Shown one piece after another: positions 11,323 to 24,000 of a stretch of DNA of 64,000 nt (positions are counted from its first letter, which is position 1; each line of letters starts with the position of its first letter). The notes under the pieces were generated by a model. The model did no database searches, was not told the origin of the DNA, and saw nothing but the letters and a program-made list of their open reading frames with translations. Made by a program: the position numbers and the translations under genes. Source of the stretch: Macrotrachela quadricornifera (lineage: Eukaryota > Rotifera > Eurotatoria > Philodinida > Philodinidae); contig JAJEKB010021555.1 of assembly GCA_022393335.1 (NCBI GenBank), positions 330,968-394,967 on the forward strand, read 5' to 3'.

Positions 11323-13217
11323 GGGCGTGGCCAGTCGACATGGTACCCCAACACTTATTTGTATGGTTTAGCTTTAACTAGTTGTGAGAAAAGCTGATTC
11401 TTTTATCAGTTATAGTCCATGTATAGTGCTGATGATCTATGACTATGTCATATCTATGTTCGAAGAAACAAGAATGATTAAGTATGTCCTAATAGTCATT
11501 GTGTAAAGTGTGCTTCACATCCAGTTTCTTTATATTTTGGTCCTGAATATAATTCGTGCAGGGTAGCATGTTGTCTATTCTATCATATAGTGATGTTTTC
11601 AGTCACATGGTCCTCATTCTAGCTACGATTTTTTTTCTCGTCTTTGTTCGTTCTTCATTTTCTTTAACATAATTCATTCGTAAACAAGTGTTTACTATCT
11701 CTATACCATGTTTTCTCCACAAATTGAATGGATTTGTCCTCAATGTCAATCTGGTACGACTACTCGTAGAAAATATTGTACAAGTTGTCAGTCCATGTTA
11801 ACTTGGACATGTGCTGGTTCAGGTAGATCTGGTTTGTACACTCACTATTATCGTCATCGTGATAACTGTACTTATTGTACACCGGAACTTGAAGAACAAA
11901 AACAACAAAAGTTGAAAGAGAAGCAACAAGAGTTGCAAGCTTTAGATACTAGTAAGTAACATTAGTCCTCTTAGCTTGTGCATGTACCTCTCGCCTCGCT
12001 CATACTTTAGAACAACGACCGTGGTCGGAATGGAGTCGTTCGAATGAGTCGTGTATACAACATACCGGACATGATATTGAACAAGTACAAGAACTGTATT
12101 CTATGTGTGAACAGTCGTTAATAAATTATTGTTCCCATAGGAACAAAGAACATACGAACAACACTATAACACCGTATTTATCTCCTATGAATTTGCTTGC
12201 TGTTACGTTATGGTATTTAAAACATTATCATTCTGAGCGTTATATTGCTACAGAATTAAACTTGGGTCGTTCGACAGTAAATTATTTATTATCAGAGGTT
12301 ATCGATATTTTACATTCCTGTATATATCGAGAATTAATCTCCTTCCCTGCTGATATAGCAACAAGAAGAACGCCACATGGACCTGAACAAAATCATAAAT
12401 TAATAGTTGACTCGACTGTTATTGCAATTCCTGAACCTTACGATAAAGAACAACGAAAAGCATATTATCATTCAAAAAGTCCAACAAATTATGGAATAAA
12501 AATACAAGTAGCTTGTGATTTCCGTCATCGAATAGTACACGTATCCGAATGTTATCGTGGAAGTGTGCATGATATTACAGTTCTCCGCGATTCAGGTTTA
12601 TTAGAACATGTCGAAGACTCTGTACAAATCATCGGTGATAAAGGTTATATAGGTGAAGAATTTGTGGTCACTCCAATAAAGAAACCTCATGGACGTGAAC
12701 TAACGGATGAAGATAAAGATTTCAACCGTGATATTAATAGTGCAAGAGCAGCTATTGAAAATATAAATCAACGTCTCAAAACCTATGCTATTTTGGGTAG
12801 TATTTATAGAGGGACAATTGATGATCTTGATAAAATAACTAAAATCGTACAAGTTGTTGCTGCTCTATGTAATATGAACTTAAGTAAACATCCTATTCGT
12901 AAATAAACATTATATTAAGTTGTGTTTACTGAACAGCTAGTTGATAATAGAACTTTATCACTGGTATTGCACATCGTTTCAGCTATCTTAGCAGGTTCAA
13001 GTGTATGTAGACAAACTGGATGTGAAGCACACTTTACACAATGACTATTAGGACATACTTAATCATTCTTGTTTCTTCGAACATAGATATGACATAGTCA
13101 TAGATCATCAGCACTATACATGGACTATAACTGATAAAAGAATCAGCTTTTCTCACAACTAGTTAAAGCTAAACCATACAAATAAGTGTTGGGGTACCAT
13201 GTCGACTGGCCACGCCC
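11323..13217 (+). mobile_element. IS5-like DNA transposon with perfect 205-bp terminal inverted repeats
   Basis: Left repeat 11323-11527 and right repeat 13013-13217 are reverse complements with no mismatch found by eye, starting GGGCGTGGCCAGTCGACATG. AGAT sits on both sides (11319-11322, 13218-13221), which can be read as a 4-bp target duplication; a TGGGCG terminus with another duplication is possible. The only gene inside is the transposase at 11708-12906. Perfect repeats and an undamaged transposase suggest a recent insertion. An IS5-like element has been described from the bdelloid Adineta vaga; whether this is the same family needs alignment. Confidence 0.9.
11708..12906 (+). CDS. IS5-like DDE transposase with N-terminal zinc-ribbon-like module (two exons)
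   Basis: The first open frame (ATG 11708) has paired cysteines (CPQC, CTSC, later CTYC) and a Lys/Gln/Glu-rich tail. The second continuous frame starts before the ATG at 12103. A 59-bp GT-AG intron at 11952-12010 joins them in frame, giving 1140 nt (379 aa): Cys-rich DNA-binding module at about 1-60, helix-turn-helix (LLAVTLWYLKHYHSERYIAT... to about 175), then a DDE_4-type catalytic domain. Candidate acidic residues are the D of IVDSTV, the D of IGDKGY and the E of AAIENINQRLK. It would cut and insert the surrounding element. An alternative 23-bp intron also restores frame but is implausibly short. A spliced version of an otherwise bacterial-like enzyme implies adaptation to eukaryotic expression. 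Confidence 0.85.
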
Positions 13218-13657
13218 AGATACTCACGAAATTTTAAGATCCAGACAGGATTGAAACAGAATTCGGAACTGTCTATCACTAATTTTGAAATAGGAATCAT
13301 TGAGCAAATCAATAAATCATAAGAGAAGCGTGTACTCGTCGGAGTTTCAAGATCCTGAACAGTTTACCACTCGATTTAAAAGCAGAATTTGATCAGGAAA
13401 ATGTAAATTCTAAAAGAAACGTGTAGTCATGAAATGTCAAAGATTTGCTCAGAATGTAAACAAGTTCTTACAAGAATGCTCAACAAATTTCCATTATGTT
13501 TAGACCAAGATACTCTCAAGATTTTAATAGTTTTTTTATATAAAAGAGTTTACTTATAACTTACAAGATCTTATTACATTTCTTCTTGGTAGTATCATAT
13601 CTTTTAACAAGATCTTTGCAGAATTTTTTGAAGATTTCCTCTACACTCTATTCATAA

Positions 13658-14847
13658 CAGAGCTAGGACGAGTACAAGTACCGCAAGTAAAATTGTAATA
13701 CTTTGTTAAGAAGTATTAAATCAGCTGATGTTATCTATCACTTTTGCGCATCCTTATATATATGTTGTGATTCTTTCACTTTCATGACGTCATTCTATTA
13801 TAGATATTTTTCTATCATATCATATGTATTCTTCTATTCTGTTATATGTAATCACTCTCTCTCTATGTATTCATATCATTGTAATCACTCTCTCTAGGTG
13901 TTTCATGATATCCATCTCTTTTGTATTCCTGTATTCGTTCGTTGCTCCGGACTATAAATAGACCGGTTTCGATTCAAATAAACACAGTGATATACAACTA
14001 TCTTCATCTACAGTTAGACACCTTCACAACTTGTACTTGAAAAACACGGACTTGTACTTACACTTGTACTTTGAGAAATATACTTGAGACTTGTACTTGT
14101 ACTTTGAATAAATACTTCTGTACTTATACTTAAGTACAAAAACTGGTACTTTGCACTCTGTACTTGAGCAATAAATCAAATATAATCATATGAATAAGAC
14201 TAATTAGTTATGAGAAGTGTTTACATACCAGTAAGATGTTATCGGGTTAAAAAGTAAATGACAATAAAAATATTTAACGAAACCTATTTGATTTCGGTAT
14301 GCTGGTAAATTTATTCAATGAATGTTTTTTTAGTGTTACGTTTTAGAACGCCTCTGATCTTTAAAATAATTTATAGTTACAACAAGATGTTCAGTTTCAT
14401 ACTCTTTGTTTTGAATACGATTCGATTCAAAACTCAAAAATAATTCAAAGTGAGACATGAATATTATGAAAGAACAAAATATAAGATTCAACCTCAAATT
14501 TTTATCACAAAGATGTATTATCTTGTGAATAGAGCATTTTGTGGGATGGACTTCAGAGATAACAGCTCCACTGTTACGTAAAGCCGCCAGGATTGTAACT
14601 AGACAGAAAATATTTTAACTAGAGAAAAAGATATTCTTTTGTATTTTAAGTATCAAGTACAAAAGTATCAGTTTTTGTACTTAAGTATAAGTACCAAAGT
14701 ATTTTTCTGAAGTACAAGTACAAGTACCAAGTCTTTTTTTGAAAGTACAAGTGTAAGTACAAGTAAATATTTTGAATACTTGTACTTTTACTTTTTACTT
14801 GAAAAAGTACAGAAAGCCCAAGTACAAATACTTTCGTCCTAGCCCTG
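13658..14847. mobile_element. Non-autonomous hAT element with 8-bp target duplication
   Basis: ATTCATAA occurs directly outside both ends (13650-13657 and 14848-14855). Termini are CAGAGCTAGGACGA and the complement of CAGGGCTAGGACGA, starting CAG as in hAT elements. The interior has long subterminal tracts of ACTTGT/TACTTG-type repeats in opposite orientations (about 14033-14165 and 14640-14830). No transposase. A solo LTR-like insertion occupies the left part. Confidence 0.85.
13704..14028 (+). mobile_element. Solo LTR-like insertion inside the hAT element
   Basis: Begins TGTTAAG and ends CCTTCACA, flanked by ACTT on both sides (13700-13703, 14029-14032). A promoter-like TATAAATA at about 13955 lies about 75 bp before the end, as in LTR U3/R regions. 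A diverged relative begins at about 57534 (TGTTAACTGTTAG...) and also ends CCTTCACA. The short target duplication falls in ACTT-rich sequence, so chance cannot be excluded. Confidence 0.5.
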
Positions 14848-14989
14848 ATTCATAAAGTCAATCCGCTCGGCAATTTGAAACAATATTGCGCCGGTGAACA
14901 ATATGAGAAAAGCTTTCATATCGGTGGATCTTATGCTCAAAAATGAACTACATTGAATTTAAAATAGAGTAAGTAACAAATGATCCTGA

Positions 14990-15560
14990 ACTCCAACATA
15001 TAACTGAAAACATATAATTCCGTACATTCTATAAACTACAAAAGGATTTCATTCGATTGAACGTGCATTTTTATCAGATGCTCATACATATGTATCCTCC
15101 TTATGGTAGTAGCGCAAATTCATTAGATCTGTTCTGGACTATTAGACACGATACCAAAAAACTCGAGGTCTCTAATAGAAAAATCAATTTTACGCATTTT
15201 AGTTATATATTGAAAACAAAGCGAGATAATATTCGGAATTAGCTCTTCAAGCTGCATATAACCATACATATTCAATAGTTTTTAAAGAGTTTTCAATTGA
15301 TCTCTACGGGTAAAGCAGACTGAAAACAATACGATTCCATGTATTCTAAATCCTAGAAAGAAATAATGTCCGTTCAGGCTCAAATTTTATCAAATGCTCT
15401 TACCTATATATCCTAATTACGATAATAGCGGAAACTCATGAAATTTTGACTGGGCTAGTTTCTAGAATGTTCAAAAACCCAAGGTTTCTAGATAAAAATT
15501 CGGTATTGGACACCTGTGTTACACATTGAAGAGAAACTACCACTATATTCGAATATGGCG
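14990..15560. repeat. Diverged tandem direct duplication, about 250-bp units
   Basis: About 14995-15240 and about 15310-15560 share the same order of matches (CTGAAAACA..., TATCAGATGCTCAT/TATCAAATGCTCTT, TATGTATCCTCCTTA/TATATATCCTAATTA, GGTAGTAGCGCAAA/GATAATAGCGGAAA). Non-coding, strongly diverged. Confidence 0.45.
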
Positions 15561-18000
15561 CATTAAAATGCACCGAATAATATAAAGATCAACATGTTTT
15601 TCAAGATTTTTTTTCAAGAAAATATGATCGGTGATATACTACGACTGATACTCTTTTGAAAAAATCCTTTTTATTATTGTAGAGACGATTTTCTGGGTGC
15701 TAAATGCATATATCTAAACAAATGAAAGCCATTTTTGAGCAAAAAGACCGTGTGTTCGCTTAATGATGCTTAAAGCTTTCCACTGGGCGACCATGGAGTT
15801 GGACTTTTTCATTGTTTCATCCTATGGCTGAAATTCTTTCTCTATTCTAACTTTAGATATTACTTTCTGAACGATTTGTTAGTTACACCCAGCTAGTATT
15901 AAATTTAACAAGGTTCAAAAAAATGACACTGAAGGAAGGTCGTATCGGACATTATTTTTCTCAATAGAGGATATTGTAACGGTCATTGACTGTCATGGTT
16001 CACTTACTATAAGTTATATCCTCTATGTATTGTAATCACTTCACCTACCACCGATCTTCTATCTCTCTCTCCTTGTTCTCTCATGTATAACTGCTTCACT
16101 TCTGCATATATCAGTTGAAAAAATTCTGCTATATTATGTTTGACTTTGATCTGATTTAAAATATTTTTTTCAGTTTTTTTAACGAATAAATGGAGTTTGC
16201 AACAGATTTTCTTTCATAAAATAATATAATTGATATAAAAAGTGGTGCAATTAGTCAACGTATGTGAATTCATCAATATAAAATAGAACAGATAATAAAA
16301 TTTGTTTTTTATGTCCTGAATGTTGCATTAATTTTTAAGCAAGAATGTATATCTTGAAAAAATTATCTAAGAGTTTCTTAGAATATCTTTATTTGTTCTT
16401 CTTACCGCTTTAAATGAAGATCAGAAAAAGAAACAGTAAATTTCTATCATTTTCCAGAATTGCATTGCCCTCAAAACAACGATGTTATAAAATTTTTAAA
16501 AACCATCTGGATTATGGTTATCGGTACTTTACTTAATAATGATATTCAGCTTCTATAATTCTCTACAGATATACAGATCTTGGATCGATCTTGAACAGGA
16601 ACTAGCTAAAATTTCACTGAAAAGTTTTCGTATATTTTTGCCATGATTCTGAATAGAATCAATCAAAAAATCTTGAATCAGAATTGGAGAAGATCATTTT
16701 ATTTATGGCACGAAAAATATTTTTAAGAAAAAAACAATACTAATTAGAGTAAATAAATAACTTGTAAAAATTCAAACAGAATCCTTATGTTTCTTTATCA
16801 AGATTCTAATTAGTATTGATATTGCCATACAAGTTATGAGAACGTTCATACTTGAGCGGTTTTTGAATAGGATCATGATTGAAGATTAGTAGAATTAATC
16901 AGTCTTGGATTTTGATTGATTTTGTTATTTTCTTGTGAAGAGTGTCACCGGATGCTTTTATAAATTTTGATAAAATCCTGATAAAAAAATAACTTAAATC
17001 CTGGTAGGAATTTAACAAAATCTTATCAAGATTCTGAAAAAATTCTTTCACAGTTTCTCGAGCAGTAGTGTTAGAGATCCAGGTAATCGAGAATTTCAAA
17101 GATCTTCGTGAAAATGTTACATATAGAAGCATTTTCATCCTAACTGTGTGTCAGACATTTAATCTTAGTCCTTCTCTTTATAAGAAATACTATCTCTCAT
17201 CACATCTCTGTAAGAAATTCGGCATCTATTATAGAAATGCGATATCTTCTTAAGAAGTCGGAGATCATAAAAAAAAGTATAACTACTGTCTAATAATTCA
17301 ATACTATATTGTAATGTTATTAATATATGCAACATCTTTTTGAAGATATCTGAGATTCCTGATTTCTTCAATCTATGATACCGCTCTGAAGTTTAATTCG
17401 AAGGAGATATTAAAACTCGGTGAGCCATTTTTGAGTGTCTTGGAAGTTTTGGCTTCAACGATATTTTTGAACGATGATATGGGTTTCTTCAAATCAATAT
17501 TTGTTCAAATGAAATAGCCGTAACACATATTTTAGGTTCTGTAAGCACTATTATTATATATTTTTATTATACTGTTCAAGAATATAATAAAATTTAGATG
17601 ATTAATTAATATTGTTAACATCTTTTCGATAAAATATGATGACGTTTGTAGTGCCAAATTCTGACTAATAAATATAATTATATCATCTTTTTGTTATCGG
17701 ATATAATAAAATAAAATCATTTTCTTAATCATTTATTCAAAGCAAAAAAAGCGAATAAGATGGGAATATCAAAGGTGAATTAGATAAGTTAAAGTAGATA
17801 GAGAAGCAATAAGAGTAGATTGAAAAAGACAACATTTTAACAGCGCAAAATTAGAAAAAAAATATTAAAACTGTTTGAGAAGATTAAATAATTGCAGGAA
17901 AAAATTTCTTAAGATTTATAAGCAGAAAAGTATTTTTCATTTAATTTTAAGAGAAATTGAAAAATTCAAAGTTAGATTTCTAATATCAAGTCATAAATAG
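15561..18000. other. Intergenic, no gene seen
   Basis: AT-rich, stop-dense on both strands. The short open frames at 16899-17371 overlap on opposite strands and show no domain. Confidence 0.4.
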
Positions 18001-18009
18001 TATTGTTTT

Positions 18010-21000
18010 TTATCCACCACTGATAGTAATAGGTCCTGGACCATCTATATTGATTGAGAATGGTCCTGTGGCATCGCGGCTGTATGTTGATACTACCAAA
18101 GTATACTTTATTATAGTTCCTAACATAACATTAAACATGAATTGTCTATTACCGCCGCCATCATCACTGAATAATGCGTAAGTCATTGGATAATCAGGAT
18201 TGAAAGTAGTATTGTATATGTATCCAATTGTATCTATGGTACTATTACATAAAATTGTATAATAACCTGATGTAGATACATTGATCTGAATAGCTTCATA
18301 ATAATAACTTGGCGTTGGACATGAGTTTGCTTGACAATACACTGTACTGCTAGTAGTCAAAGCTGATGCGTATTGTGTTCGCACACCAGTTGGAGTTATA
18401 TTGGCTAGTTAGGAAAAATTTAAAATAATAAGTATTTAGAATTTAAAAAGAGATCTAAGATAGAAGCAAAATGTCAACTTTTTTAATATATGACTTGGTG
18501 TTAAATATTATTCTAACTGATTTAACGAGTATATTGAACTGAAAACAAAAGATATTCACAAAATTCTAGTTCAACATGATTAGTTATAAATAGTTTTTAT
18601 TTTATACATTATGGAAAAAAAATTTTCTCGACTTCTTCTCTTGTAATTGGCGAAAACTACAGGATTATATCTATTTCCACACTTATGATATTTGTTCTAC
18701 ACTCATCTCTTTTTTATTCTGGAGCCGATAACAGTTATATATAAATCTGAAATTTATGGCAAGAAATGTCAATTAGAAGGTCTAAATCGAAAAATCTATC
18801 GAATTATCCATAACTGGCATGACGCCAGGAATGTTGAAGTGGCGAATATGACCAAATATCGTTCAATAGCTGAACTGACTGCAGTTCATTGGAATAAACT
18901 TACTGACACGATTACAAGAACTAATCCTAGTGTCATACAAGACTATCTACAACATAAAATGGCAATTATTTACCTCAATGAATACATAAATAATCCAGAC
19001 CTAGCCAGAGAAAGAAAAACTATCTTCGAAAGAGGCCCAATCATCAAATATACTCGAGATTTAATTTCGGAAGATCGAATGTCTCTCTTCGACTACACAC
19101 TTTCGTTTCCCCCTTAACCATGCCCGAAAAATCAGTTATTGCTTTTCTTGATGTTGTCTTCACAGCACCTCAACTGCTATTCTTAACTATTAACCACTAT
19201 ACAAGAAATTATGAAATTATGAGTGTTATGTAGCATGATATTAACGTCTTCTTTCACTTTCTCCTCATTCTTTTTTGATATCATCTTTTGATCCTTTCAT
19301 CTGGTTTTCTTTCCTGTTTTTTGTTTTCATTTTTTTGTCAGTGTGACCACTCTTCTTTATTACTTCAATTTGGTTTTTTTTTTTCAGGCTACAGGAGCGA
19401 GTTCGCTCATAGCCATGGGATATTGCCATCCCCCCTTAATAAAGAGCACTATTGAAAAAAAAAAATATAAATCTGAAATTTCAGTCTGAATAATAAAATG
19501 TCATGTCTAATCGTAACAACATTCGTATTCTCACATTAAACTAATGTTATTATATTGAACAAATAAATGAGAGATTTCTTTTGCATTAATCAACATGTAT
19601 TAAAAAAGTAAGGTGGAAAATAATAATAATAAGAATGCACTTCCTTGATCGAAGCTAACTATGGACAAAAAAAAAATAGACTGTTGATAAGTGAGAAAAA
19701 AATCTTCATTTACTTGAACTAATCAAATTACATAAGAATTTCATTCGATTTAGTTTTTATATCAAGTATTCAATGTTATATATTCAATAAAAATTACTAT
19801 ATTAAAGAACATTTCCGCTTTTGTGTTATTGAATTATTTTGATGAATGAACATTCAATAGTCTGTATAATTCATTAAATTCTTATATCGATGAATGACTT
19901 ATTTAATTCAAAAATCATGGCATATATAAATCGATTTCTTACTTGATATATTGAATCGAGTAAAATTAACGAAATTTGGACCACTTATAACGACTGAGAA
20001 TTCTCCTACTGCAAATGAGTAAGATGTTGTTACAACCAAAATATATTTTGTCATAGCTTGCAACATGATTGTGATTTTGAACTGTCCATAGAGCACACCA
20101 TTATCATCATCTTCTGATAATAAATATTGATTTATAGAATTAGGATTGAAACTGTTATTGTATATATAGCCATATGTATCCAGCATATTAGTAGTCGTAA
20201 TATTATAAATTCCAGTGGTGAATACATCGATTTGAATGGCTTCAAAGTATGTATCTGGAACATAACAAGAGGGTAGATGACAATACAATTGACTATTAGT
20301 GGTCAAAGCTGATGTATATTGTGATTTCACACCGAATTGCGATGTATTGGCTAGTCACATAAGATAAAACAAATTAATGTTTACAATTTAAATAGGAAGG
20401 TGATTTTATTAACAAAATTTTGTTTTTCCTTGTTATAGTGTTTTGTTAAATATTATTCTGGCTGATTTAATCAATGTATTAAGTAGAAAGCAAAATACAT
20501 TCACAAAATTTTATTATAATATTGACAGTCTATTTTATATGTAAACTTGAAATTTCATTTTGAATACTAAAATTTCAATTGTACTATGCAGAAATGAAAT
20601 GAAATTACTACTTTAACTCGAAAATCATGATCACATAACTCGATTTCTTACTTGATATATTTAATCGAGTAAAATTAACGAAATCCGGACCACTTGCAAT
20701 GATAGAGAATTGTCCTAGGTGATTTAAGAAATATGTTGTTGCTACCAAAATATATTTTATTGTAGTTTGTAACGTGATTGTGAATTTGAATTGTCCATCG
20801 CCTGCACTCGCAAAATTTTGTGATAGTAAATTTTGATTTATAGAATTAGGATTGAAACTGTTATTGTATATAAAGCCATATGTATTTAGGGTACTACTGG
20901 ACACAATAGTATAAAGTCCAGTTGTGTATACATTGATTGCAATCGCTTCGAAATAAGTATCTGGAACCGGACAGTAAGATGAACGACAAAATATTGGACT

Positions 21001-24000
21001 ATTAGCAGTCAAGACTGATGAGTATTGCGATTGTACCATCGACGAAGTAGCTATTAAAGAAATAGTAAGTATTGAAAGCTTAAATCTATATAATGAGATT
21101 TTTATATTTCTCTATTTCTTACAGAATTGCTTTTAACAAGAGAGAATTTTAATAGTATGATAGATAATAGTTCATATAACTGATGTTGGATTATGTATTT
21201 TTATAAAGAAGAATAATTTATGTGGAGAAAACTAAGTTCTGAGCTCTTTATTTTCTTCATTCTTTTTAATTCTACACAATAGTATAATTGATTGAATTAA
21301 AGATCAAGATAAACTCGATCATGTACGAGAATTGTATCTGACCTCGAAGAAAAATTTCGAGGAAAGCTCTGAAAATTTTACTGTGACTTTGTAAATAAAT
21401 ATTAGTTTTTAATCTACTATATCAGATATTTCAACTTTTCAATTAATATTTATATCTTAAATCTTCTTGTATACGTTTTTTTTGGAATATGATAACTTCA
21501 AATGAATTCTCTATTGTCAGTAACGATCAAAGTTATCTAATGATACACTGTTCAATATCAGAAAATGAGCATTCGAGACAAATATATAGTTATAAGACAT
21601 TGCAAGATTAGACATATTCTATAACAAATCATTATTCTTACTTAGTTATTATGCATAGATCAGAATATAAGATAAGGAGAAATTATTATTTTCCTTAGAA
21701 TTTTCATTAACTTTTGTAATAGATGAAGTTCAAATTTTATTTAACTAAATTCAAAAGCAAATTATAAATGGAAAACTCCAATGAATAATCGAACTTCAAT
21801 ATCTGTTGTTTGTTTAGATTTGAGAAGACAAATCCATATCAAATTATTAAGTATTTTACACATACTGTTTAGGAAATTGTCTTGATATACATACGATATT
21901 CATTGCTCATCATTTTATGATCGACATAATATAGCAGAAACATGAAATATAATGATTTAATCGAAACAGTTAAATTTATAAAATTTTCTTCATTTGAATG
22001 TTTCGAAAAAAAGAGACAATAGTATATTTCCATACAGAATAAGTATATCTCATACCTTCTATTTTTAGTATTCATTTTTCAAAGTTTAATTATATCACAA
22101 TTATAGACCTCAATTATTCGTATATATACATATGAAAAACAATTAAAAAAGTAACAAATTTTTAATAAAAGAAAGATAACTACTTAATAAGCACATCTAT
22201 CAACGAACTGAATATTATAAAATAAACTTACTTGTCGTCGTACGAATCGTGCTACGGGTAGTTGTTGTTGTAACACTAGTAGTTGTTAATCTTGTCGTTG
22301 TAATACCAACAGTTGTCATAGTTGTAGTACTTGTTACACGAGCAGTTGTTGTAGTTGAAGTGTTCATCATACTTGTGATTGCACTAGTTATAGCACTTGT
22401 TGAATCAACTATAAAATATAAATATGTACAATATTCATTCATAGAAATATAATGAAAAAAGTAAATTTATTTTATCAAGTAGTGTGTTTTGTTTTTTGAC
22501 AGTAAAGAGTGAATATTGTCTGATTTATTAAATATATCTTTAAATTTGCATTGATAATTTCACAATGATTAATGAAGAAAAGTTATAGTTATAAATTCAA
22601 TATTATCTTTCGAAAGTAAATTAATTATAGAATGGAATTTTAAAAAAAAAGTAGTATCTAATAAAATTTAATATTTTTTGTCGGAAAAAATAATATTACA
22701 TTCATAAATATATTTATTATTCATTGGGAAAACTTAATAAAAATACTATTGATATTTGTAAAAAAAACTTTTTATCGATTTTAAAAACGTTTTTTAACTC
22801 CAATATGAGATAACACTGTAAAAAAATATTTTATATATTTTTGTTTATTTTTTAAAAAAATATTATCCATTAGTAGAGAATAATTTGTCTCCAATCTAAT
22901 TATTCATCAAACAAATCATTAGTTTTTATTATATTTATTTACTAGTTTGTTTTTATCTATTTATTAATTATTCTTTGTTTTTTAATATATTCGAACTCGA
23001 TGTTGGCAAAGCGAATAATCACATTTCTTTGAACCATCGTATCACGTTTAAAAGACAATTTATAAGTTATCTTTTATATTTGCTTTTTTTTAGATGGAAA
23101 TATTTATTAATTCTCTATTTATGCGATGAATATTCATCAGCGTTGAAATATTAAGAAAAGATATTTAATTACTAACAGATCGATTCTTCATGAAATGTCT
23201 CAACATTTCTTAACTCTTCTTTCTATTGAATAGACATCCATGAAGAATGTCTTATTTCATAACCCATAAGTTTGAAAGTAACTTTGTATTGAGATCAATT
23301 TTTTCCATTCATAGGCAGAAATATTCATGATCTTACACTATTTATTGATTTTCATTCATTTTACATAAAATGAATTTTGAGTTTTCTCAGATAATTGTCA
23401 TCTCAAATAAGAGCTATTATCTTATAAGGGAAATTTACTTTATTTTAGTATCTTTTTAATAAATTTGTTTAAACCACAAATAAATCAATGTTGATTAAAT
23501 CTTATACTGATAATAAAATAATCTCACTCAAAACTTGGTGGATTTCAATATAGCTAGTATGGTACATAGATTTATCTTCAGTTCAAATTTATGTAAGTTT
23601 AACTATGAAACAAATTAAAATGAAAACGAAAATTCTATAAGTATATATATACAGTGAAGTGCAAAAATAACTCCCGTTGTACACATACACTTGCTCGAGT
23701 CCTATTTTGTGAGTACAGGGGCGAATTGCTCCAAAACATTCCTCGATGATCCGGGCGATACTATAAAAATCAGCGTAAGCGAGATTTCCGAACAAGAACC
23801 TATATATTTATAGAAGAGTGTTGTCATTTGAGTACCATCTGTACTATCTATAGATTGGATGATCATCTTATAGTATCGAGACTGCGGCTGGTGCCGAATC
23901 ACGAAAATCATATTATTAATAATGGTCTTTGACCATAGTACCTAATGACATGCCAATAAGCTCTGACAAGAGTTGTTCATAAAAGTGAATAGATGATCAT

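Noticed and set aside
15960..16130. Possible third LTR-like sequence
   Set aside because: Only CT-rich and ATGTATTGTAATCACT stretches resemble the solo LTR; no ends or target duplication.
22249..22452. Val-rich plus-strand open frame
   Set aside because: Antisense shadow of the Thr-rich exon of the minus-strand surface-protein gene.
23645..23700. Tc1/mariner-like terminus (CAGTGAAGTGCAAAAATAAC)
   Set aside because: No matching opposite terminus or transposase was found nearby.
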